Of a stretch of 43,669 bases of DNA, positions 7,996-16,561 are shown in pieces (within the stretch, counting starts at the first letter, position 1; each line of letters begins with the position of its first letter). The DNA comes from an uncultured Alistipes sp. (GTDB lineage: Bacteria > Bacteroidota > Bacteroidia > Bacteroidales > Rikenellaceae). A program made the position numbers and the translations under genes. The stretch spans positions 1 through 43,669 of the forward strand of contig NZ_CASFQD010000006.1 of the NCBI RefSeq assembly GCF_949296715.1. The letters run 5' to 3'. Below the pieces are notes generated by a model that was not told the origin of the DNA, searched no databases, and worked only from the letters and a program-made list of their open reading frames with translations.

Positions 7996-9690
7996 ATGAA
8001 AAAACTCTTTCTGATCTTCGCGGCGGCAGCCGTCGGGGCCTTCACCCCGGCCGCGGCCTGCACGAACTTCATCATCACGAAGGGCGCCTCGACGGACTCC
8101 TCGGTGATGGTCTCCTATGCGGCCGACTCGCACGCCCTCTACGGGGCGCTCTACCACACGCCGGCCGGACGCCACAAGGCCGGGACGATGCTGCCCGTCT
8201 ACGAATGGGACACGGGCCGCTACCTGACCGACATCCCGCAGATCGCCCGCACGTGGTCCACAATCGGCAACATGAACGAACACTCGCTCATCATCGGCGA
8301 GACGACCTACGGCGGCCGTGAGGAGCTCGTCGACACGACGGGACGCATCGACTACGGCTCGCTGATCTACATCACGCTGCAACGCGCCACGACGGCCCGC
8401 GAGGCTATCCGCACGATTGTCGAGCTGGCCAACACCTACGGCTACGCCTCGAGCGGCGAGTCGTTCTCCATCGCCGACCCCGACGAGGCGTGGATCATGG
8501 AGCTCATCGGCAAGGGCTACAAGGACGACGGCAAGGGCGGCAACGCCCGCAAGGGCATCGTCTGGGTGGCCCGCCGCATTCCGGACGGCTACGTCTGCGC
8601 CCACGCCAACCAGTCGCGCATCACGACCTTCCCGATGGACGATCCCGAGAACTGCCTCTACGCCCCCGACGTCGTGTCGTTCGCCCGCGAGATGGGCTAC
8701 TTCGAGGGTGAGGATGCCGACTTCAGCTTCGCCGACGCCTACGCTCCGGCCGACTTCGGCACCGTGCGCGGCTGCGACGCCCGCGTCTGGGCCTTCTTCC
8801 GCACCGTGGCCGACGGCATGGAGGACTACGAGGACTACGCCATGGGCTACAACCTCGAGAACCGCATGCCGCTGTGGGTGAAGCCCCGCACGAAGGTCTC
8901 GCCCAAGACCGTCTTCGACTGCATGCGCGACCACTACGAGGGCACGCCGATGGACATGACGCAGGATATCGGGGCCGGAGGCCACAACTGCCCCTACCGC
9001 TGGCGCCCGATGACCTTCGAGGTCGACGGCACGGAGTACCTCAACGAGCGCGCCACGGCCACGCAGCAGACCGGCTTCTGGTTCGTGGCACAGGCCCGCA
9101 ACGACGCGCCGCGCGACATGGGCATCCTCTGGTTCGGCGTGGACGACGCCGCGACATCGTGCCTGACGCCGATCTTCTGCTGCACGCAGGAGGTGCCCGA
9201 GTGCTTCAGCGAGCAGAACGGCTCGATGCTCGAATATTCGCCCACATCGGCCTTCTGGCTCTTCAACCGCGTGACGAACTTCGCCTACATGCGCTACGAC
9301 ATGATCTCGGCCGACATCCGCAAGGTCACTGACAAGTGGGAGAACGACCACCTGGCCTCCATCGCGGACTTCAACGCCAGGGTGGGCCGCATGTCCGACG
9401 CCGCGCGCCGCGCGTACCTTACGGAGGTGAGCGTCTCGACGGCCGAGGAGCTCTTCGACCGCTGGTCGAAGCTCGACCGCTACCTGCTGGTCAAGTACAT
9501 GGACGGCAACGTCAAGAGCGAGCATGCCGACGTGCAGACCTTCCTCGACGGCGAGGGCGGGGCCGCACACTTCGTCGACAACGGCAACGGCAAGCAGATT
9601 CCCGACAAGATTCAGTTCCCGGGCTACAACGAGAAGTGGAAGCGCGCCGTGGCGCAGGACAACGGCGAAATCCTGAAGGTCATCAAATAA
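7996..9690 (+). CDS. Secreted C69 family dipeptidase
   Basis: An Ntn-hydrolase of 564 residues, expected to cleave dipeptides in the periplasm or outside the cell. The signal peptide MKKLFLIFAAAAVGAFTPAAA is followed at once by Cys22 in CTNFIITKGAS. Cleavage before Cys22 would expose the catalytic N-terminal thiol, as is known for PepD-type enzymes. Other family blocks are NEHSLIIGETTYGG, ANTYGYASSGESFSIADPDE, HANQSRITTFP and MDMTQDIGAGG. A start at 7798 would bury the signal peptide, so the ATG at 7996 is chosen. It is 13 nt upstream of lpdA and may share a transcript. Substrate preference is unknown. Confidence 0.93.
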   Translation: MKKLFLIFAAAAVGAFTPAAACTNFIITKGASTDSSVMVSYAADSHALYGALYHTPAGRHKAGTMLPVYEWDTGRYLTDIPQIARTWSTIGNMNEHSLIIGETTYGGREELVDTTGRIDYGSLIYITLQRATTAREAIRTIVELANTYGYASSGESFSIADPDEAWIMELIGKGYKDDGKGGNARKGIVWVARRIPDGYVCAHANQSRITTFPMDDPENCLYAPDVVSFAREMGYFEGEDADFSFADAYAPADFGTVRGCDARVWAFFRTVADGMEDYEDYAMGYNLENRMPLWVKPRTKVSPKTVFDCMRDHYEGTPMDMTQDIGAGGHNCPYRWRPMTFEVDGTEYLNERATATQQTGFWFVAQARNDAPRDMGILWFGVDDAATSCLTPIFCCTQEVPECFSEQNGSMLEYSPTSAFWLFNRVTNFAYMRYDMISADIRKVTDKWENDHLASIADFNARVGRMSDAARRAYLTEVSVSTAEELFDRWSKLDRYLLVKYMDGNVKSEHADVQTFLDGEGGAAHFVDNGNGKQIPDKIQFPGYNEKWKRAVAQDNGEILKVIK

Positions 9691-9703
9691 ACCATCGCAT
9701 AGT

Positions 9704-11080
9704 ATGAAATACGACATCATCGTCGTGGGCAGCGGACCGGGCGGCTACGTCGCCGCCATCCGCGCCGCACAGCTGGGCCGCAAGGTCGCGCTCGTCGAGC
9801 GGGCCGAAGCGGGCGGCGTCTGCCTCAACTGGGGCTGCATCCCGACCAAGGCGCTGCTCAAGAGCGCCCAGGTCTACACCTACTGCCGCTCGGCCGAACA
9901 CTACGGGCTGGAGCTCACGGGCGAGGTGCGCCCCGACCTGGCGAAGATCGTGGCACGCTCGCGCGGCGTCGCCGAGACCATGTCGAAGGGGGTGCAGTTC
10001 CTGCTCCGGAAGAACGCCATCGACCTCATTCAGGGCTTCGGGCGCCTCACGGCGCCGGGGCACCTCGACGTCGACGGCACTCCCTACGAGGCCGACCACA
10101 TCATCCTCGCCACGGGAGCGCGCCCGCGCGAGATGCCCTTCATGCCCGTCGACGGGGTGAAGGTCCTCTCGTCGCGCCACGCCCTCACGCTCGACCGCCT
10201 GCCCGGTTCGATGATCGTCGTCGGATCGGGGGCCATCGGCAGCGAGTTCGCATGGTTCTACGCCGCGCTGGGCGTCAAGGTCACCGTCGTGGAGTACCTG
10301 CCGCGGATGATGCCGCTCGAAGACGAGGAGGTCTCGAAAACCATGGAGCGGGCCTTCCGCAAACTGCGCGCCACGGTGCTCACCTCGACGACCGTCAAGG
10401 GCGTTACGGTAAATGCCGACGGGCAGTGCGAGGTGGCGATCGAGGGCAAGAAGGGCACCGAGACGCTGACGGCCGACGTCGTACTCTCGGCCGTGGGCAT
10501 CAAGTCGAACATCGAGGGGATCGGCCTCGAGGAGCTGGGCATCGCCGTCGAGCGCGACAAGGTGCAGGTCGACGCCTTCTACCGAACGAACGTCCCTGGC
10601 ATCTACGCCATCGGCGACATCGTCCCGGGCTCGGCGCTGGCGCATGTCGCCTCGGCCGAGGGCATCTGCTGCGTGGAGGCCATCTGCGGGCTCAATCCCG
10701 CACCGGTGGACTACACGACCATCCCGTCGTGCATCTTCACCTCGCCCGAGGTGGCATCGGTGGGCATGACCGAGCAGGAGGCCCGCGAGCGGGGCATCGA
10801 CTGCCGGATCGGCCGCTTCCCCTTCACGGCTTCGGGCAAGGCCACGGCCGCCGGGGACCGCGACGGCTTCGTCAAGCTGATTTTCGACGCCGAGGAGCAC
10901 CTGCTGGGCGCCCATCTGGTTGGTGCCTCCGTTACGGAGATGCTCGCCGAGCCGACGCTGGCCCGCAGGCTGGGCGCCACGGCCCACGAGATCGCCCGCA
11001 CGATCCATGCACACCCGACGATGAACGAAGGAATGATGGAGGCCGCCGAAGCAGCCCTCGGCGCCGCAATCCACCTCTGA
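9704..11080 (+). CDS. lpdA: Dihydrolipoyl dehydrogenase (E3)
   Basis: FAD flavoprotein that reoxidises dihydrolipoamide in 2-oxoacid dehydrogenase or glycine-cleavage complexes; 458 residues. The N-terminal FAD fold is GSGPGGYVAAIRAAQLG. The redox disulfide is Cys40/Cys45 in GGVCLNWGCIPTK. The NAD fold is GSGAIGSEFAWFYAALG. The FAD-binding strand is YAIGDIVPG. The C-terminal dimer interface contains the catalytic HPTMNE. No E1, E2 or lipoyl-protein gene lies nearby, so its partner complex is unknown. It is followed by a strong terminator at 11111. Identity is secure. Confidence 0.96.
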   Translation: MKYDIIVVGSGPGGYVAAIRAAQLGRKVALVERAEAGGVCLNWGCIPTKALLKSAQVYTYCRSAEHYGLELTGEVRPDLAKIVARSRGVAETMSKGVQFLLRKNAIDLIQGFGRLTAPGHLDVDGTPYEADHIILATGARPREMPFMPVDGVKVLSSRHALTLDRLPGSMIVVGSGAIGSEFAWFYAALGVKVTVVEYLPRMMPLEDEEVSKTMERAFRKLRATVLTSTTVKGVTVNADGQCEVAIEGKKGTETLTADVVLSAVGIKSNIEGIGLEELGIAVERDKVQVDAFYRTNVPGIYAIGDIVPGSALAHVASAEGICCVEAICGLNPAPVDYTTIPSCIFTSPEVASVGMTEQEARERGIDCRIGRFPFTASGKATAAGDRDGFVKLIFDAEEHLLGAHLVGASVTEMLAEPTLARRLGATAHEIARTIHAHPTMNEGMMEAAEAALGAAIHL

Positions 11081-11110
11081 TCCGGCCGTCCCGGACACTC
11101 CGGACACAAG

Positions 11111-11144
11111 AAAAACCGCCTCTTTTCGCAGGGGGCGGTTTTTT
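11111..11144 (+). terminator. Rho-independent terminator after lpdA
   Basis: The stem A5-CCGCCTC (11111-11122) pairs with GGGGCGG-T5 (11132-11143), with a 9-nt loop and a run of six T. It lies 30 nt downstream of the lpdA stop. Confidence 0.85.
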
Positions 11145-11219
11145 ATTCGGGGCTCTCCCATCCAGCGGCAGGACAGGGGGCTTCCGGGCCGGAAAGACCG
11201 CAGCCGGGGAGGGGAGGCA

Positions 11220-11308
11220 ACGGCAGTCAGTGCAGCGCAGACGGTGCAGCGGCGATCAGAGCAGCAGCGGTCAGTGCAGCAACGATCGGAGCAACGGCGG
11301 TCAGAGCA
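11220..11308. repeat. Imperfect 15-bp tandem repeat, about six units
   Basis: Units run 11220-11234, 11235-11248 (14 bp), 11249-11263, 11264-11278, 11279-11293 and 11294-11308. The consensus is GCRRCGRTCAGWGCA. The last unit contains the truA stop codon (minus strand, 11301-11303), so the array lies in the truA 3' flank. Divergence between units suggests an old array. Confidence 0.75.
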
Positions 11309-12077
11309 GCGTCTCGTCGAGGTAGGCCGTGCGGGAGAAAATCTCCGCAGGATAGCGCACGTCGCTCAAGAAGAGCCCCTGCGCCGGAACGCCGGCACTT
11401 GAGCGAGACAGGTCGCGGCTTGCGATGATCGCCCGGAAATCCTCGGGCGTGTAGCGGCCTCGCCCGACGTCGACGAGCGTGCCGACGATCGCCCGCACCA
11501 TGTTGCGCAGGAAGCGGTCGGCGCGGATCGTGAAGCACAGCCGTCCGTGCCCCTCGCTCCAGCGGGCCGTCGTGACACGGCAGATGTTGGTCTTGTTGTT
11601 CGAGTTGAGCTTGGCGAACGACGTGAAGTCCTGCTCGCCGAGGAGCGCCTCGGCCGCCTCGTTCATCCGCGCCACGTCCAGCGGCACGTAGTACTGCCAC
11701 GTCGCATGGCGCGTGAAGGGGTTTTTGCGCGTCTCGATGTAGTAGCGGTATTCGCGTTCGCGCGCATCGAACCGGGCGTGCGCCCCGTCGGCCACGGGGG
11801 TCATGCGCGCCACGGAGATGTCGTCCGGCAGCAGGAAGTTCAGCTTGTAGACGGTCCGTTCGGGCTCCTCGACCGGAGCCGCACAGTCGAAGTGGGCCAC
11901 GTAGTAGGCGGCATTGACCCCGGTGTCGGTGCGTCCGGCGCCCGTCACCTCGACCGTCTGGCGCAGCAGCATCGTGAGGGCCCGTTCGAGGGTCTGCTGC
12001 ACGGAGGGCATGTCGGGCTGCCGCTGCCATCCGAAGTAGGCGGCGCCGTTGTAGCGGAGTTCGAGAAAGTAGCGCAT
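11301..12077 (-). CDS. truA: tRNA pseudouridine synthase A
   Basis: Makes pseudouridine at positions 38-40 of the tRNA anticodon stem. The 258-residue protein begins MRYFLELRYNGAAYFGWQRQ. The catalytic Asp51 is in GAGRTDTGVNA. The later blocks FDAREREYRYYI and FLRNMVRAIVGTL are conserved. Length is normal. The C-terminus runs into a 15-bp tandem repeat in the 3' flank; the last residues are therefore repeat-derived and may vary between strains. It stands alone, downstream of aspA on the same strand with a 94-nt gap. Confidence 0.96.
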   Translation of the reverse strand: MRYFLELRYNGAAYFGWQRQPDMPSVQQTLERALTMLLRQTVEVTGAGRTDTGVNAAYYVAHFDCAAPVEEPERTVYKLNFLLPDDISVARMTPVADGAHARFDAREREYRYYIETRKNPFTRHATWQYYVPLDVARMNEAAEALLGEQDFTSFAKLNSNNKTNICRVTTARWSEGHGRLCFTIRADRFLRNMVRAIVGTLVDVGRGRYTPEDFRAIIASRDLSRSSAGVPAQGLFLSDVRYPAEIFSRTAYLDETLL

Positions 12078-12171
12078 GGTTTTCTTGTTCTACGGTTTTG
12101 AAGGGTTGCGTCTTGAAACAATCCGTCCGCCGGCGGGACGCACCCGGACGGCGGACGGAGCGGAAACGGGA

Positions 12172-13602
12172 TCAGCGCCGCGGCTTGATGCCCAGCTTCA
12201 CGGGGCGGATCATGTTCTCGGGCTTGAGCACCTCGTCGAGCTCCTCGCGCGTCAGGATGCCGTGCTCGAGCACCAGCTCGTAGACGCCGCGGCCCGTCTC
12301 GAGGGCCTCCTTGGCGATCTTCGTCGAGTTCTTGTAGCCGATGATCGGGTTGAGCGCCGTCACTACGCCGATGCTGTTGCGGACATACTGCTGGCAGCGC
12401 TCGGCGTTGGCCGTGATGCCGTCGACGCAACGGATGCGCAGCGTGTCAAAGCCGTTCATGAGCAGCTCGGCCGACTCGAAGCAGCACTGCGCCATGACGG
12501 GCTCCATGGCGTTGAGCTCCATCTGCGCGGCCTCGTCGGCCATCGTCACGCAGAGCTCGTTGCCGATGACCTTGAAGGCGATCTGGTTCATCACCTCCGG
12601 AATCACCGGGTTGACCTTGCCGGGCATGATCGACGAACCGGGCTGGCGCGCCGGGAGGTTGAACTCGCCCAGGCCGCAGCGCGGACCCGACGAGAGCAGG
12701 CGCAGGTCGTTGCATATCTTGTTCATCTTCGAGGCGATGCGTTTCATGGCCGAGGAGTAGCCCACCATGCAGACCGTGTCGGAGGTGGCGCCCACCAGGT
12801 CATCGGCCAGCTTGACGTCCCAGCCCGTGATCTCGCGGATGGCCGCCGTGCAGCGCTCGGCATAGCCCGGCTCGGCGCAGATGCCCGTGCCGATGGCCGT
12901 GGCGCCCATGTTGATCGAGAGGAACTCGAGCGCCGCATGGTCGAGGTTGTCGACCTCGCCCTCGAGTACGCTGGCAAAGCCGTGAAAGGTCTGGCCGAGG
13001 GTCATCGGCACGGCGTCCTGCAGCTGCGTGCGGCCCATCTTCAGCACGTCGGCGAACTCCTCTCCCTTGCGGTCGAAGGCCGCGATCAGCTCCATGAGGT
13101 GCTGTCGCAGCTCGAGGTGCGTGGCATAGAGGCCCAGGTGGATGGCCGACGGGTAGGCGTCGTTGGTCGACTGCGAGCAGTTGACGTGGTCATTGGGCGA
13201 GCAGTACTGGTACTCGCCGCGGCGGTGGCCCATGATCTCGAGCGCGCGGTTGGCAATTACCTCATTGGCATTCATGTTCGTCGTGGTGCCGGCACCGCCC
13301 TGGATCATGTCCACGGGGAAGAACTCATGGAACTTGCCGTCGCGGATTTCGCGGCACGCCTGGGCGATGGCCTCGTAGAGCTCGTCGGAGAGCAGCCCCA
13401 TATCGTGGTTGGCCATGGCGGCGCCCAGCTTCACGATGGCCAACCCCTCGATGAAGCGGGGGTATTCGCACAGGCGGAACTTGCTGATGGCGAAATTCTC
13501 CAGACCGCGCATGGTCTGCACGCCGTAAAGCACCTCTTCGGGAACCTCCACGCTGCCGAGCAAATCGCTCTCGGTACGTGTCATCTTTGTCTGTTTTTCC
13601 AT
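12172..13602 (-). CDS. aspA: Aspartate ammonia-lyase
   Basis: Converts aspartate to fumarate and ammonia, feeding fumarate respiration and the succinate pathway typical of Bacteroidales. The 476-residue protein has the superfamily signature GSSIMPGKVNPVIPEVMNQ. It also has TTTNMNANEVIANRA, VNCSQSTNDAYPSAIH and GRTQLQDAVPMTLGQ. These blocks are shared with fumarase C; overall sequence resembles aspartases (SDTVCMVGYSS), so aspartase is preferred over fumarase. Start: ATG at 13602 (MEKQTKMTRTES); the in-frame Met7 at 13584 is an alternative. A probable -7 box lies at 13667. Confidence in superfamily is very high, in the exact substrate somewhat lower. Confidence 0.92.
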   Translation of the reverse strand: MEKQTKMTRTESDLLGSVEVPEEVLYGVQTMRGLENFAISKFRLCEYPRFIEGLAIVKLGAAMANHDMGLLSDELYEAIAQACREIRDGKFHEFFPVDMIQGGAGTTTNMNANEVIANRALEIMGHRRGEYQYCSPNDHVNCSQSTNDAYPSAIHLGLYATHLELRQHLMELIAAFDRKGEEFADVLKMGRTQLQDAVPMTLGQTFHGFASVLEGEVDNLDHAALEFLSINMGATAIGTGICAEPGYAERCTAAIREITGWDVKLADDLVGATSDTVCMVGYSSAMKRIASKMNKICNDLRLLSSGPRCGLGEFNLPARQPGSSIMPGKVNPVIPEVMNQIAFKVIGNELCVTMADEAAQMELNAMEPVMAQCCFESAELLMNGFDTLRIRCVDGITANAERCQQYVRNSIGVVTALNPIIGYKNSTKIAKEALETGRGVYELVLEHGILTREELDEVLKPENMIRPVKLGIKPRR

Positions 13603-13666
13603 AGTAGAATAACAATATTTGTGAGTATCGTCTCGTTTTGTTTCGGATCATAACCGCAAGCACCCG

Positions 13667-13674
13667 TAAAGATA
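13667..13674 (-). promoter_or_regulatory. Possible -7 element for aspA
   Basis: On the minus strand, TATCTTTA differs from TAnnTTTG only at the last base. It lies 64 nt upstream of the ATG. A TTG is present upstream, but at 17 bp the spacer is shorter than usual. Confidence 0.35.
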
Positions 13675-13735
13675 ACAAATATTTCTGATTTCAAAAACAA
13701 TTTCGGCATCGACCGCAAATTCCGTCAAGAAGTAT

Positions 13736-13743
13736 TATCTTTG
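13736..13743 (+). promoter_or_regulatory. -7 element of the dapB-lepB-uvrA operon
   Basis: TATCTTTG matches TAnnTTTG exactly and lies 26 nt upstream of the dapB ATG. No TTG is seen at the expected distance, so the -33 element is weak or absent. Confidence 0.6.
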
Positions 13744-13769
13744 CAGGACATATTTCCGACCAAAACAAG

Positions 13770-14525
13770 ATGAAAGCGATCATTATAGGTTACGGCAAGA
13801 TGGGCCGCGAGATCGAGAAGATCCTCGCCGAGCGGGGCCACGAGGTGGTCCTCGTCGTCGATGCCGACAACAGCGCGGAGCTCAACGCCGCGAACCTGGC
13901 CCGGGCCGACGTGGCCATCGAATTCACCACGCCCGCCACGGCGTGCGAGAACATCCGCACCTGCCTCGAGCACGGCACGGCCGTGGTGAGCGGCACGACG
14001 GGCTGGACCGAGCGCCTGCCCGAGATGCAGGCGCTCTGCCGGCAGCGAGGCGGGGCCTTCTTCTACGCCTCGAACTACTGCCTGGGCGTCAACCTGCTCT
14101 TCCGCCTCAACCGCCAGCTGGCCGCCATGATCGGCCGCGTAGGCGGCTACGAGGTCCGCATCGGCGAGACGCACCACACGCAGAAGAAGGATGCGCCGAG
14201 CGGCACGGCCATCACGCTGGCCGAGGGGATCATCGACAACCTCGCCGCCAAGCGCACGTGGGTCAACTACGCCCCGGGCATCGAGCAGGCCGCCCACCGC
14301 GTGGAGAGCCCCGCCGAGGTGGCGCCCGACCAGATCGAGATCGACTCGCGCCGCGAGGGCATGGTTCCGGGCATCCACACCGTGACCTACGAGTCGGAGG
14401 ACGACATCCTCGAACTTAGCCACACGATCAAGAACCGCCGCACGCTGGCCCTCGGCGCCGTCATCGCCGCGGAGTTCCTCTGCGGCAAACGGGGCGTCTT
14501 CGGCATGGACGACCTGCTGCAATAA
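13770..14525 (+). CDS. dapB: 4-hydroxy-tetrahydrodipicolinate reductase
   Basis: NAD(P)H-dependent step of the lysine/diaminopimelate pathway. The 251-residue protein starts with the nucleotide-binding loop MKAIIIGYGKMGREI. VSGTTGW and ASNYCLGVNLLF are family blocks. The active-site region is ETHHTQKKDAPSGTA, with the paired His residues and catalytic Lys. Length fits. First gene of a five-gene plus-strand operon; lepB begins 20 nt later. Its product feeds diaminopimelate to peptidoglycan. Identity is secure. Confidence 0.97.
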   Translation: MKAIIIGYGKMGREIEKILAERGHEVVLVVDADNSAELNAANLARADVAIEFTTPATACENIRTCLEHGTAVVSGTTGWTERLPEMQALCRQRGGAFFYASNYCLGVNLLFRLNRQLAAMIGRVGGYEVRIGETHHTQKKDAPSGTAITLAEGIIDNLAAKRTWVNYAPGIEQAAHRVESPAEVAPDQIEIDSRREGMVPGIHTVTYESEDDILELSHTIKNRRTLALGAVIAAEFLCGKRGVFGMDDLLQ

Positions 14526-14545
14526 TTCAGGCAAAGAGACGCAAC

Positions 14546-15898
14546 ATGGGAAAAATCAAGGCTTTCTTCCGCAACAAATGGGTCGGCTTCACGCTCGCCG
14601 CGGTGCTCTACACGCTGTGGTTCGTCGTCTGGACCGGCAACCTCTGGCTGCTGCTCGGCATCCCGGTGATCTACGACCTCTACATCTCGCGGCTCTTCTA
14701 CCGCTACGTCTGGAGCCACAACGCCCGGCTGTGCGCGCGCAGCAAAACCTACAAGACCGTCTACGAGTGGGTCAACGCCGTCATCTTCGCCACGGTCGTG
14801 GCGACGCTCGTCCACATCTTCGTCTTCCAGATGTACGTCATCCCGACGTCGTCGATGGAGAAGTCGCTGCTCATCGGCGACTACCTCTACGTGAGCAAGG
14901 TGACCTACGGCCCCCAGATGCCCAACACGCCGCTCTCGTTCCCGTTCGTGCACCACACGATGCCCTTCTCGCAGACGAAAAAATCCTTCTCCGAGGCGAT
15001 CAAATGGCCCTACCACCGCCTGAAGGGGCTGCGGTCCATCCGCCGCAACGACGTCGTGGTCTTCAACTTCCCGGCGGGCGACACCGTGCTGCTCGAAAAC
15101 CAGTCGGTGACCTACTACGACGTGCTGCGCAGCTACGAGGCCTCGTTCGGCAAGGAGGAGGGGCGCCGGCGCCTCAACGACGAATACACGGTCATCTCGC
15201 GGCCGGTGGACAAGCGCGAGAACTACATCAAGCGCTGCATCGCACTGCCGGGCGACTCGCTCGAGATACGCAACGGCGAGGCCTGGATCAACGGCAAGCC
15301 GCAGGAGCACGTCCCGGGGCTCCAGTACCAGCACATCGTGCAGACCTCGGCGCCCTTCACGCAGTACGCCCTCGAGAAGCTCGGCATCCGCGAATACAGC
15401 GGCAACGGCTCGGTCTACTACATGTGGATTACGGACGACGTGGCCGAACGGCTCCGCGGCATGAAGAACGTCACGATGGTCCGCCGCTACTGCTACGCCC
15501 CCAATACGGACGTCTTCCCGCAGTGGGACGAGCCGCGCTGGAGCCAGGACAACTACGGCCCAATCTGGGTTCCGAAGCGCGGCGCCACCGTCGCGCTCAC
15601 GCCGGAAAACCTGCCCCTCTACGAGCGCATCATCACCGCCTACGAGGGCCATACGCTCGAGCAGCGCGACGGGGTGATCCTCATCGACGGCGCACCGGCC
15701 GACAGCTACACCTTCGGCATGGACTACTACTGGATGATGGGCGACAACCGCCACAACTCGGCCGACTCGCGCTTCTGGGGCTTCGTGCCCGAGGACCACA
15801 TCGTGGGCAAGGCCTCGTTCGTGTGGCTGTCGCTCGATGCCGACAAATCCTTCCCGTCGAACATCCGGTGGGAGCGACTCTTCAGCAAGGTACGTTGA
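14546..15898 (+). CDS. lepB: Signal peptidase I
   Basis: Inner-membrane protease that removes signal peptides from Sec-exported proteins; 450 residues, long as in other Bacteroidota. Two hydrophobic segments near the N-terminus (about 12-50) and one at about 78-98 precede the catalytic domain. The nucleophile is Ser103 in IPTSSMEKSL, and the general base is Lys229 in YIKRCIALPGD. The C-terminal box is MMGDNRHNSADSRFWGFVP. Between Ser and Lys lies an expanded insertion (about 120-215), which accounts for the length. The stop at 15896-15898 is followed 1 nt later by the GTG of yigZ. Confidence 0.96.
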   Translation: MGKIKAFFRNKWVGFTLAAVLYTLWFVVWTGNLWLLLGIPVIYDLYISRLFYRYVWSHNARLCARSKTYKTVYEWVNAVIFATVVATLVHIFVFQMYVIPTSSMEKSLLIGDYLYVSKVTYGPQMPNTPLSFPFVHHTMPFSQTKKSFSEAIKWPYHRLKGLRSIRRNDVVVFNFPAGDTVLLENQSVTYYDVLRSYEASFGKEEGRRRLNDEYTVISRPVDKRENYIKRCIALPGDSLEIRNGEAWINGKPQEHVPGLQYQHIVQTSAPFTQYALEKLGIREYSGNGSVYYMWITDDVAERLRGMKNVTMVRRYCYAPNTDVFPQWDEPRWSQDNYGPIWVPKRGATVALTPENLPLYERIITAYEGHTLEQRDGVILIDGAPADSYTFGMDYYWMMGDNRHNSADSRFWGFVPEDHIVGKASFVWLSLDADKSFPSNIRWERLFSKVR

Positions 15899-15899
15899 C

Positions 15900-16523
15900 G
15901 TGGCCGAGGACAGCTATCTGACCATCGCCGCCCCCGCCGAGGCGGCCTCCCGGGAGCGCAGCAGCAAGTTCCTCGCCTATGCCTACCCCGTGCGCACGGA
16001 GGAGGAGGTCCGCAAGCGGCTCGACGCGCTGCGCAAACGCTACTACGACGCCACGCACCACTGCTACGCCTGGCGGCTCGGCCCGCACGGCGAACAGTTC
16101 CGCTCGAACGACGACGGCGAACCCTCGGGCACGGCCGGCAAGCCGATCCTCGGGCAGCTGCTCTCGACGTCGGTGACCGACTGCCTGGTGGTCGTGGTCC
16201 GCTACTTCGGCGGCACGAAGCTCGGCGTGCCGGGGCTCATCGCCGCCTACCGCGAGTCGGCGGCCGAGGTGCTCGCCGCGGCGCAGATTGTCGAGCGCAC
16301 GGTCGACCGCGACGTCTGCGTCGACTTTCCCTACGTGGCCATGAACGACATCATGCGCGTCATCAAGGAGCTGCAGCCGACCGTCCGCGCCCAGCGCTTC
16401 GACAACCTCTGCACGATGGAGCTCACGATCCGCGAGACGCTCGCCGGGCAGCTGGTCGAAAAGCTCCGCAAGGCGGGCGGGAGCATCCGCGAGGAGGGGC
16501 AGCAGGGCAGCAACGCCGAATAG
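15900..16523 (+). CDS. yigZ: YigZ/IMPACT family protein
   Basis: A 207-residue member of the YigZ-IMPACT family, linked in eukaryotes to Gcn2 control. The bacterial role is unsettled. Conserved blocks are SSKFLAYAYPV, ATHHCYAWRLG, NDDGEPSGTAGKPILGQL and VVVRYFGGTKLGVPGLI. The C-terminal part (about 140-207) is the ferredoxin-like UPF0029 domain. I choose the GTG at 15900, giving (M)AEDSYLTIAAPAEAASRE. This matches the usual N-terminus and family length, whereas the upstream in-frame ATG at 15837 lies inside lepB. It is 38 nt upstream of uvrA. Confidence 0.9.
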   Translation: MAEDSYLTIAAPAEAASRERSSKFLAYAYPVRTEEEVRKRLDALRKRYYDATHHCYAWRLGPHGEQFRSNDDGEPSGTAGKPILGQLLSTSVTDCLVVVVRYFGGTKLGVPGLIAAYRESAAEVLAAAQIVERTVDRDVCVDFPYVAMNDIMRVIKELQPTVRAQRFDNLCTMELTIRETLAGQLVEKLRKAGGSIREEGQQGSNAE

Positions 16524-16561
16524 CCACACGCCGCCACCGCGCGGCACAAACGCGACACACC

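Noticed and set aside
8041..8065. Lipoprotein signal in the C69 dipeptidase
   Set aside because: The Cys after AAA is better explained as the Ntn catalytic residue; there is no Leu at the lipobox position.
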